From IMG/VR virus record IMGVR_UViG_3300012209_000021, positions 1-30,043 of that record: a DNA stretch of 30,043 bases. One strand, written 5' to 3'. The translations under genes were made by a program, and so were the position numbers. This DNA comes from a virus. Within the stretch, counting starts at the first letter, position 1; every line of letters begins with the position of its first letter. Below the pieces are notes generated by a model that was given only the letters and a program-made list of their open reading frames with translations, had not been told where the DNA came from and searched no databases. Of the stretch, positions 20,974-28,267 are shown piece after piece.

Positions 20974-23316
20974 ATGAACGTTAATACTGGCCGAGAACCT
21001 TTACTTACATTGAAAGGATTCAATGGCCTTTATAGTAGAGGAAGTTATGATACTTGTCCTCAAGATCATTTAACAGATTGTATGAATTGCATCTTTCCAG
21101 GAAAAGATCAAGTCTCGATCCGTGAGCCAGTTACTATATCAAGCACATTTCAAAATCAAAACATTATATCATATTTCATAGCTGAGGTAGACAAAGATTC
21201 TAGAATGCTCTTTCTTAATATTAATGGAGAATTATGGGATGGTCTTACAAATCAGCTTTTAGCAACCGTGCCGGGAAGCGACGAAATCGTCGCTTTAAAC
21301 ATCTATGGAAGAACTTACATATCCTTCAAGAAAGAAGGGAAAGCATTTCCAGGAGACTTTCTTTACTATTACGATGGTATAAGTTTGAGAAGAGCAGCAG
21401 GCCATGGTCCTACTATTTCTCAGAAACCTATCTTAACGATTATTGGACAACCTCCGTCTGGAAGTTCATCAACAAGTACAAAAACTATACAGTTAACCGA
21501 AACTGATCCGGCAGGGCAACTTCCTGACGGAACGTTCTCAAAGATATACAGTTGGACTCCAGATGATATTGTTGCGTTAGGAGTACAAATTGGCCAGCAG
21601 ATGGTTATTTCAGGATACTCTGGAGCCTCAAATCCACTTAATGGAACTTGGAATATAACTGCAATTTATCCTGGAAGTCCAAATAATCTTATAGAAATGG
21701 ATGCATCTCCTGCTTTGGTTTCTACTACTGTATTTAGCGTCGATCCCTTAGGAACTGGAAACATAACTATAACTATAGTAACTTCTCCCCCGTTAGAAGT
21801 AGCTAACTCAATAGACGTAGGAGCCCATGGAGTTGCATATTCATTTCAGTATAAGAATGGATACCTAAGTCCTCCAAGTCAAATAACTTATATAGACGAT
21901 CCTTCAGGATTTCCAATTCAAGTAAGTAATATTGGGATAGGCACGGACAATGTGATTGCAAGAGTCATATTAATGACGAAGGCAAATCAGAAGGAATTGT
22001 TCTTTGTTCCTAATGGAATAATCAATGACAATGATCCAATTCATAATTCGTTCATCATTGAAAATGTTCTTGATAATTCTTTACTTGAAAGTGCAGATTA
22101 TCTTATTGACGTACTTCCAGATTTACCATCCTGTAGTGCATTAAGATTTTATAAAGGAAGATTAGTCATAATTGGCCAGGACTTATTTCCTGATGATATT
22201 CTAGTTAGCCAGCTTCTTATTCCTGAGGAATTCAATTTTAATAATAACGTAGTTCATATTCCTCCAGAAATTGGGAATAATCCCTCAAATACAGGCCTAG
22301 TTATACGAGACCTTCTTTATATCTTGAAACCAAATGGAACGTATGCAACTCAGGATAACGGGTCTGAGCCTTCATCGTGGGGAATCACTCTTATAGATTC
22401 AGGATTAGGTGCATGGGAAGGTAATTGCTCTGTTTTTAGCTCTAGCTTTAGTTCACAAGATAGTATGGATATTAGCTTTATAGCTAATAGCAAAGGCATA
22501 TTAATATTTAACGGAACTTATATTGATCCGAGTATTACTATAAAGATTCGTACATTATGGGACTTGATTCCCCCACAATATATAAAGAATATACGAATTT
22601 GCCATGATATCAATTTAAAGAGAATATATGCAAGCCTTCCCTTATTGCCTCCAAGTACTTTAGGTGGCACGTTTACTCCTGAAACGAATGGAAATTGTTA
22701 TACAATATTAATGGCAGATTACAATGATGGACTTTCCGCTAATACTATCAAATTCTCAATATGGAGTAGTAGATTCTTCACTAGCATCTTGAAACTAAGC
22801 ATGGAGAACTTCGTTTTAGTTCAGAATAATTTGAATCAATTTCCTATATATCAGTTGAGCTTTTGTAACGCTTCTAATTCAATCTTTAAGATAGTCAGCT
22901 TCCAACATGGACAAGTGAGTAGTTCTGTATATTTTGGCGATATAGACCAAGACGGAACTCAATGGCCTATAAATCAGTATATAATTACTTCAGAAGTAAG
23001 CACTGGAGGTTTTGGTGTATTTACTCTTCTTAATCTAAGTATCAACGGATATTTACTAACTAATGTAGGAGTATATTCCAAAGATAGGAAAACTTTCCGT
23101 TTTATTCAAGGGTTGAATCTACTCCCATCAGTAATTCAGGAATATCAACGTAGCATGAATGTCGAGTCAGAATCTATACAAGTACTTATACAATGCAATC
23201 AGGCGGCAATCGGACCAGATACCTCCCCTGCAAGGCAGGGCTTCTTTCAGTTAAGGAAGCTCGATTTATATGGAAAGAGGAAGTATTTGGTGAGACCAAT
23301 TTTGACTAATGCTTAA
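20974..23316 (+). CDS. Large tail nozzle-like protein
   Basis: The 780-residue product immediately follows the second adaptor and is nearly the length of T7 gp12 (about 794), the tail nozzle. It is almost wholly beta and loop, with repeated blade-like segments (for example SRMLFLNINGELWDGLTNQLL, VVLK-type strands and GLVIRDLLYILKPNGTYATQDNG) that suit a beta-propeller. The N-terminus has GFNGLYSRGSYDTCPQDHLTDCMNC, a motif I associate with tail proteins of environmental podoviruses. Function in DNA exit is inferred from order and size. Several hairpins lie inside it (21008-21025, 21276-21295, 22470-22489, 23226-23240). Confidence 0.65.
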   Translation: MNVNTGREPLLTLKGFNGLYSRGSYDTCPQDHLTDCMNCIFPGKDQVSIREPVTISSTFQNQNIISYFIAEVDKDSRMLFLNINGELWDGLTNQLLATVPGSDEIVALNIYGRTYISFKKEGKAFPGDFLYYYDGISLRRAAGHGPTISQKPILTIIGQPPSGSSSTSTKTIQLTETDPAGQLPDGTFSKIYSWTPDDIVALGVQIGQQMVISGYSGASNPLNGTWNITAIYPGSPNNLIEMDASPALVSTTVFSVDPLGTGNITITIVTSPPLEVANSIDVGAHGVAYSFQYKNGYLSPPSQITYIDDPSGFPIQVSNIGIGTDNVIARVILMTKANQKELFFVPNGIINDNDPIHNSFIIENVLDNSLLESADYLIDVLPDLPSCSALRFYKGRLVIIGQDLFPDDILVSQLLIPEEFNFNNNVVHIPPEIGNNPSNTGLVIRDLLYILKPNGTYATQDNGSEPSSWGITLIDSGLGAWEGNCSVFSSSFSSQDSMDISFIANSKGILIFNGTYIDPSITIKIRTLWDLIPPQYIKNIRICHDINLKRIYASLPLLPPSTLGGTFTPETNGNCYTILMADYNDGLSANTIKFSIWSSRFFTSILKLSMENFVLVQNNLNQFPIYQLSFCNASNSIFKIVSFQHGQVSSSVYFGDIDQDGTQWPINQYIITSEVSTGGFGVFTLLNLSINGYLLTNVGVYSKDRKTFRFIQGLNLLPSVIQEYQRSMNVESESIQVLIQCNQAAIGPDTSPARQGFFQLRKLDLYGKRKYLVRPILTNA
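21008..21295 (+). repeat. Two short-loop hairpins in the nozzle gene
   Basis: CATTGAA (21008-21014) pairs with TTCAATG (21019-21025) over AGGA. AAGCGACG (21276-21283) pairs with CGTCGCTT (21288-21295) over AAAT. Confidence 0.6.
22470..22489 (+). repeat. 8-bp hairpin in the nozzle gene
   Basis: TATTAGCT (22470-22477) pairs with AGCTAATA (22482-22489) over a TTAT loop. Confidence 0.65.
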
Positions 23317-23329
23317 TTGAGGGTAATTT

Positions 23330-23767
23330 GTGTACATTAAAATTCCTAATTTAACACGCAAGAATATTAAAAATTTTTACAAGAAAACATGGAAAAATAT
23401 TAGTGGATTTGGCGATTGCTGGATCTGGATGGGAGCTAATGATGGTATATCAGGATATGGTAAATTTGGAATAGGTGGCCGTATGTTTGGGGCACACAGA
23501 GTGTCCTATTTTCTTCATACAGGGGATGATCCAGGAGAAAAATTTATTTGTCATCACTGTGATGAGCCTAGGTGCGTAAATCCAAGTCATTTATTTATAG
23601 GAACTCCACGTGAGAACAAATTAGATTCTATTAAAAAAGGAAGACATGGTTATAATCCATATAGAGATGGGAAAAATATGTTAACCAGTATGCCTATAGA
23701 AGAGCAACTAGATAAACAAGAGTTAGAAAGAATGATGAAACTAAAAAAGAATAAAAACGATGCCTAA
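23330..23767 (+). CDS. HNH homing endonuclease
   Basis: GTG 23330 with an upstream GAGGG gives 145 residues. The HNH core is clear: YGKFGIGGRMFGAHRVSYFL (43-62), then ICHHCDEPRCVNPSHL (73-88) with the His pair at 75-76, Asn84 and His87, then IGTPRENKLDSIKKGRHG, the helix and basic tail of the HNH_3 type. CWIWMGAND near the start is also typical. Such free-standing enzymes cut a related phage's DNA and spread by repair. It lies between the nozzle and fibre genes and overlaps the next gene by eight bases. No intron is seen, so it is intergenic and probably selfish. Confidence 0.92.
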   Translation: MYIKIPNLTRKNIKNFYKKTWKNISGFGDCWIWMGANDGISGYGKFGIGGRMFGAHRVSYFLHTGDDPGEKFICHHCDEPRCVNPSHLFIGTPRENKLDSIKKGRHGYNPYRDGKNMLTSMPIEEQLDKQELERMMKLKKNKNDA

Positions 23768-24044
23768 AATACAATCTACACAAAATCTGTATTCACATCT
23801 TAAGGTAAGCGATATAAAATTATACCAAGCATTAGATACGTTTGATGCAAATATAAGGAGTATTTCTGATAATATAGATTTTCTTAAACTAAGTCTAGTT
23901 AATTGGCGTGTTCCACCTGTAAGTCATGTATCATCTGGGAATCCAGGGGATGTATCTTATGACAATTTTGGTAATTTCTTCTTTTGCTATCAGGTGAACA
24001 AGTGGGCTCGTATTGGCTCATCCGGATATAGTAACACATTTTAG
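23760..24044 (+). CDS. Small tail appendage protein
   Basis: The 94-residue product starts inside the 3' end of the HNH gene. The first half is helical with heptad-like spacing (IKLYQALDTFDANIRSISDNIDFLKLSL), suited to a trimeric coiled coil. The second half, GNPGDVSYDNFGNFFFCYQ then WARIG, matches the small beta tip common in phage fibres and baseplate proteins. It is probably a fibre stalk-tip or adaptor for the large adhesin encoded next. Confidence 0.7.
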   Translation: MPKIQSTQNLYSHLKVSDIKLYQALDTFDANIRSISDNIDFLKLSLVNWRVPPVSHVSSGNPGDVSYDNFGNFFFCYQVNKWARIGSSGYSNTF

Positions 24045-24053
24045 TGCATTAAA

Positions 24054-25400
24054 ATGAGTTTTGATTTTGCACCACATAATCTAACGAGTCCAACAACACC
24101 TCCACCGTATGTAGTTACTGCGAGCGGCGGATCTTTGGCTATACAAGATGCTTTTGATGGAAATACAGGTACGTATTGTGCATTATCTGGATTACCATGC
24201 TTCATCAAATTAGATGCTGGGTTTAGTTTCTCTAGACAGCTTATTTCATATAGCATTTTAGCTCCAGGAGGAGATACTAGGTTACCAAAGGCTTGGACTG
24301 TTCAAGGATCTAATGATAATATCTCTTGGACTACATTGGATACTCGTGTAGGAGAAATAGGATGGTCAGGAGGAGAATTACGTAATTATATATGTTCAGG
24401 AGTTGCTACAACCTTTAGATATTTTCAATTTGTAATTACTGATAATCAAGTTAGTGGAACTTATACTACTATTTCTCAGATATATCTATATGGAATTGGA
24501 GGTACTGATTACTTAACATTTAATGAATTGATTCCAGATGCTCAAATTAATGCATCATATTCATATAAATTAAATGTGTTAGGTGGAACTCCAGGATACG
24601 TATATGCAATTACAAGTGGATCATTACCTACTGGATTAAGTATGAATTCCAGTGGACTTATTACAGGAACACCTACAGTCGGAGGATTGTTTCCAATTAC
24701 ACTTCAAATTACTGATTCTATATCTACAGTTATAAGTGCATCTACGTCAATCTTCGTTTATAAACCTGGACTACCTTCTATAAGTTCAACGCTTATGAGA
24801 CTAGAATCAGTTCTAGTTACGTCATATGAAAATGATGGCCATGCTGCTTTCCTAGATTTATTTTTAGGCAATGCAACATTTGATCCTACACTTCAGTTCT
24901 TAGGAGGAGGAACTCCAACAAGTGGATTAGGGAATATTTTCGTGTATCAAGGATTACCATTCGGCAAAACAGTATTTTATAATGCTTTTGACCTTAATGC
25001 AATTTCCCCGGACTCAAGTATTAAATTAAGTCCATCGTTGGATGTTAGTAATTGCATTCTATTTCTAACTATAGATGATAGTGCAATCTATACTTCTATT
25101 AATGTTTGGAATATATTTGGATTTTATTTTAGAGCTACATATTCAGATGGTTCTCGTCTATACAGTTCTCCTACAAATACAGCAATTTATAGTGTGGATA
25201 GAATAGGAGATGTCATTTATCCTGAGCTAGCAGTAGATCCAAGTTTCAATACTTTTACAAGTGTACAAAGGGCACGTTTTAGTGTATTATCTACAAGTAT
25301 AACTTTCAAGATACTAAACTTTGGGTCTTTTGGATTGATTCAGCCAGATAAACCTATATTTTATTGTCCACCAGCAAATATTGGAAATGTTTATTATTGA
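24054..25400 (+). CDS. Receptor-binding tail protein with discoidin and Ig-like domains
   Basis: The 448-residue product starts with a domain (about 20-150) with the F5/8 type C (discoidin/CBM32) pattern: DAFDGNTGTYCAL, KAWTVQGSNDNISWTTLDT, FRYFQFVITDNQ and TISQIYLYG. This fold usually binds carbohydrate. Next is a putative Ig-type domain (about 160-235): GGTPGYVYAITSGSLPTGL then GLITGTPTVGGLFPITLQITDS. The last 200 residues are beta-rich without a recognised family. It probably recognises cell-surface glycans as a fibre or tip protein. There is no signal peptide, as expected for a virion protein. Confidence 0.85.
   Translation: MSFDFAPHNLTSPTTPPPYVVTASGGSLAIQDAFDGNTGTYCALSGLPCFIKLDAGFSFSRQLISYSILAPGGDTRLPKAWTVQGSNDNISWTTLDTRVGEIGWSGGELRNYICSGVATTFRYFQFVITDNQVSGTYTTISQIYLYGIGGTDYLTFNELIPDAQINASYSYKLNVLGGTPGYVYAITSGSLPTGLSMNSSGLITGTPTVGGLFPITLQITDSISTVISASTSIFVYKPGLPSISSTLMRLESVLVTSYENDGHAAFLDLFLGNATFDPTLQFLGGGTPTSGLGNIFVYQGLPFGKTVFYNAFDLNAISPDSSIKLSPSLDVSNCILFLTIDDSAIYTSINVWNIFGFYFRATYSDGSRLYSSPTNTAIYSVDRIGDVIYPELAVDPSFNTFTSVQRARFSVLSTSITFKILNFGSFGLIQPDKPIFYCPPANIGNVYY
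24800..24817 (+). repeat. 7-bp hairpin in the adhesin gene
   Basis: ACTAGAA (24800-24806) pairs with TTCTAGT (24811-24817) over TCAG. Confidence 0.5.
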
Positions 25401-25405
25401 AATAT

Positions 25406-25777
25406 ATGTTAATTTTACATTTAGCAGATCAAGATATAGTTAATGAATTGTCTAAAAGCATGGATATTCCTTGGTTGGATTTAAATAAATGCTTTATTCA
25501 ACGTACTATAATTGATAGGGGCAAAGTAGTCTTAGTTGGCCTTATTAAGTTAAGTAGTGAGGTAATTCTATTAAGTGGAAATGGTTGTTCTAAATTCATT
25601 AAAGGAAAAGCCCTTATAGAAATGAATAAGGAATTAGTTATGGAATTAAATACAAGAAAAATAGATGAATGTCATGCCTTTATTTCTAATGACAAAGTTG
25701 GAACTATACTAGAAAAGATGAAATTCAAGCCAAGTAAATCAGATAGAGTTATGGTCTGGATCAATAATGGAGATTAA
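25406..25777 (+). CDS. GNAT-like fold protein
   Basis: ATG 25406, six bases past the previous stop, is preferred to 25364. The 123-residue product has the small GNAT layout common in phage tail regions: strands around VVLVGLIKLSSEVILLSG, a helix KALIEMNKELVMELNTRK, the segment ECHAFISNDKVGTILEKMKFK, and a closing strand VMVWINNG. Phage proteins of this type seldom have a proven acetyl-transfer activity. The acetyl-CoA loop (Q/RxxGxG/A) is not obvious here, so it may be a structural relative only. Confidence 0.6.
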   Translation: MLILHLADQDIVNELSKSMDIPWLDLNKCFIQRTIIDRGKVVLVGLIKLSSEVILLSGNGCSKFIKGKALIEMNKELVMELNTRKIDECHAFISNDKVGTILEKMKFKPSKSDRVMVWINNGD

Positions 25778-25781
25778 AATA

Positions 25782-26054
25782 ATGGAACAAGATAAGGATT
25801 TACTAGAATTAGAAGAAGGAAGTAATCCTGAATATAATCCGGTAGTTAATGACATGGGAGTTCCTATAGTTGAGGATTATATACTTAAGATGAGTATAAA
25901 TGAATGGACTATATCTAGTATTGATACTTGTGTTTTTCATTTAAAACATCTTCTTAATGAAGGAAAACTGAAACTCTCAGATGAGGATGGAGATTATATA
26001 GTTGCTGTCATGGGAATACTTAGTAAAAAGAAACTGGAGATACTAAAATCATGA
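25782..26054 (+). CDS. Hypothetical acidic protein (90 aa)
   Basis: ATG 25782 is preferred because GGAG (25769-25772) lies nine bases upstream; ATG 25767 would overlap the previous gene. The N-terminal 30 residues are acidic and probably unstructured, followed by helices (MSINEWTISSIDTCVFHLKHLLNEGK; DYIVAVMGILSKKKLEIL). No family is recognised. It overlaps the next gene as ATGA and may be a small virion or assembly partner of the internal proteins. Confidence 0.65.
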   Translation: MEQDKDLLELEEGSNPEYNPVVNDMGVPIVEDYILKMSINEWTISSIDTCVFHLKHLLNEGKLKLSDEDGDYIVAVMGILSKKKLEILKS

Positions 26055-26725
26055 GCAAAGCAGATCAACAGGCCGTTAAATCTCAAGCTCAAAATCAAAT
26101 CTCGGCAAACAATCAGTTTGCTTCACAAACTGGAAGTCAATTGCAGGGAATATTAGGTGGATTTCAAGGAATTGGAAAATCTATTCTACCTTCGGTAGTA
26201 TCTGGATATGGAGACATTGCTTCTACTGGAGGAATTAGCCCCGAACAGATAAGCGCAATACAATCACGTGCATCAGGAGCAGCATCAGGAGCGTATGATA
26301 CTGCTGCTTCTGATTATCGTCGTCAACTGGCCGGAACCGGAGGTTACGGTCTTAGTGGAAGTGGAATAGATACTCTTGCAAGAAAAGGATCTCAAGCTGC
26401 GGCTGGCACAGCAGTTGATACTAGTGCATCTCTTGCAGGATTACAATCAAGTAATAGATTAGCAGCGATTGGAGGACTGGCAAACGTATACGGCCTAACT
26501 GAAAGTGAGGCACTTCAAACCGTAAATCAAATACTTCAGAATTATCAAGCCACTGGGCAATTAAATAATCAAGACCTTTCAATTCTAACAAATCTAGCAA
26601 ATCAGCCTGGAATCTTCGATAAGATTCTAGGAACAGTAGGAACAATTGGTGGAGCTGCTGCCGGAGTATTAGGTAGTTTACCTGGAACTAGAGCTACTGG
26701 AACTATTAAGCATGGAGGTCCATAA
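26051..26725 (+). CDS. Ala/Gly-rich putative internal virion protein
   Basis: The 224-residue product is rich in Ala, Gly, Gln and Ser, with helical stretches and a Gly-rich hydrophobic C-terminus (LGTVGTIGGAAAGVLGSL), as in phage DNA-ejection or pilot proteins that cross or line the host envelope. The middle contains SASGAASGAYDTAASDYRRQLAGTG-type sequence typical of such proteins. It is the first of three similar-sounding genes after the tail cluster, in the place of T7 genes 14-16. The assignment is by composition and order. Confidence 0.6.
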   Translation: MSKADQQAVKSQAQNQISANNQFASQTGSQLQGILGGFQGIGKSILPSVVSGYGDIASTGGISPEQISAIQSRASGAASGAYDTAASDYRRQLAGTGGYGLSGSGIDTLARKGSQAAAGTAVDTSASLAGLQSSNRLAAIGGLANVYGLTESEALQTVNQILQNYQATGQLNNQDLSILTNLANQPGIFDKILGTVGTIGGAAAGVLGSLPGTRATGTIKHGGP

Positions 26726-26728
26726 AGT

Positions 26729-28267
26729 ATGAGCCCTGAATATATATTAGATGAAAATGGGAATCCAATAGGATCTAAGATTCCTCAAGTTCAGCCTAAT
26801 GCATCTTATAGTCAATTGCTACAGGCATTAAGACCAATGGGACAAAGTAATCTCCCGAGTCCAATACAGATGGCTCCAATTTTGCCTGGACAACAGGCTG
26901 AAATGAATCTTGGGAAACCTCCAGTATATGGAGATGCGCAATTTGCTCAGGGCAAATTGCGAACGGTATTGAATGCAATAGCTGGAGGATTAGCCGGCGC
27001 GGCAGGAAGACCTGAAATTGGAAGAGAATTAAGAGATCAACCATATACTAGAGCAGTACAAAGATATCAATCTCAATTAGCTCCAATTAAAGCACAGGAA
27101 GCAATTGAACAAGAACGTGTAACTAGGTCAGAAAAAGAACAACAATTAGGAATTCAGAAACTACAAGCACAAAATTTATATACACATCGAGAACTGCAAG
27201 ATGAGATTGCTAAGGAGAAACTTGCTGAAGCACAGAGAGTAAATACGGCTAATATTGAATACAAGAAAGGGATGTCTACTGATCGAATTCAGAGATTAGA
27301 TTTACTTAGAAGAAAGTTACCAATAGAACAATTGAAAGACTATGACCAATTAAGTCCGCAGATGCAAGAGCAATTTGCCAATATGTACGAGGCAATGCAC
27401 CCTCTTAAGCCTGATACTTTTGAAAAGTATCAGGCAATGACTCCTGAAGAACAAAAGCAATTTCAGGATTTTAAAACCAAACAAGCTCAAGCAGTAGCTC
27501 AAGGCCAATTTAATGTTACTGGAAGCCCCAAAGCTATAGAGGTAACTGGACAGAAAGCAGGAGCAGTTTCAAAAGAAAGAACAAAAGCGAGATGGGAAGT
27601 AGAGGAAGAGAAAGTTTCTAAAGAAACTGACGCGCTAGCAATGCAAGCAATTAATGATCCAGATTCATATTGGAACTATTTCAATAAAGTTCCTAGAGCA
27701 GGAAGAGATAGATTTATAGATAAAACAAACCAGATTATAGGAATGGGGAAAGCTACTAAACCTATTAATCAACAACAACAAAAGACAGTAGATACTGCTA
27801 AAACTACTGTACTTCACGTCAATCGGTTAAATGAGCTTATTGATGATCCTGAATTGCAAGCTAGAGTTGGTCCTTTGCAGGGCCGCTTATCAGAACTTAA
27901 TCAGACAATTGGAACCGAAGCGTTTCACAGGATGACTGAGGAAGAGAAGTTTGCTAGAATTCAGTCTGTTGGAACTTCAGGATCAATAAGCGCAAAAGAG
28001 GCTGAGTTCCTCAGCCTAATGAAGTACCTAGTATTATTTGAGGCAAGTTCTACTACAGGTTCATCCAGGCCTTCATGGGAATTAGTGAAGTATTTAGGGC
28101 AAACACAAGGTGCTAAGTTTGATGTAGAAAAGATCAGAGCTAATTTGAAAGCAGCAAAAGAAGCGGCAGTGTACAGAATTCAAGGAATATACGGACCATC
28201 CAGTAAAGGTATGCCTATAGAACAGCCTAATCAGATCCAAGGAATCAAGATAAGAGTAATAGAATAA
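26729..28267 (+). CDS. Coiled-coil putative internal virion protein
   Basis: GGAGG (26714-26718) lies ten bases before ATG 26729. The 512-residue product has a Pro/Gln-rich N-terminus with an Ala/Gly patch (LNAIAGGLAGAAGRP), then a long charged coiled coil (about 110-240; QERVTRSEKEQQLGIQKLQAQ). A helical C-terminal half follows. The length and pattern suit a T7 gp15-like ejected channel protein. It contains three of the hairpins in this window (26937-26961, 27409-27435, 27999-28017). The function is inferred. Confidence 0.6.
   Translation: MSPEYILDENGNPIGSKIPQVQPNASYSQLLQALRPMGQSNLPSPIQMAPILPGQQAEMNLGKPPVYGDAQFAQGKLRTVLNAIAGGLAGAAGRPEIGRELRDQPYTRAVQRYQSQLAPIKAQEAIEQERVTRSEKEQQLGIQKLQAQNLYTHRELQDEIAKEKLAEAQRVNTANIEYKKGMSTDRIQRLDLLRRKLPIEQLKDYDQLSPQMQEQFANMYEAMHPLKPDTFEKYQAMTPEEQKQFQDFKTKQAQAVAQGQFNVTGSPKAIEVTGQKAGAVSKERTKARWEVEEEKVSKETDALAMQAINDPDSYWNYFNKVPRAGRDRFIDKTNQIIGMGKATKPINQQQQKTVDTAKTTVLHVNRLNELIDDPELQARVGPLQGRLSELNQTIGTEAFHRMTEEEKFARIQSVGTSGSISAKEAEFLSLMKYLVLFEASSTTGSSRPSWELVKYLGQTQGAKFDVEKIRANLKAAKEAAVYRIQGIYGPSSKGMPIEQPNQIQGIKIRVIE
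26937..26961 (+). repeat. 10-bp perfect hairpin
   Basis: CGCAATTTGC (26937-26946) pairs with GCAAATTGCG (26952-26961) over TCAGG. Confidence 0.75.
27409..27435 (+). repeat. 27-nt near-perfect palindrome (13-bp arms)
   Basis: GCCTGATACTTTT (27409-27421) is the exact inverse of AAAAGTATCAGGC (27423-27435), with a single central G; as a hairpin it has a 12-bp stem and a TGA loop. It is the longest inverted repeat I found and lies in a coding region (PDTFEKYQ). Confidence 0.85.
27999..28017 (+). repeat. 8-bp hairpin with TTC triloop
   Basis: AGGCTGAG (27999-28006) pairs with CTCAGCCT (28010-28017) over TTC, the complement of the GAA triloops at 15562 and 29293. Confidence 0.65.
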
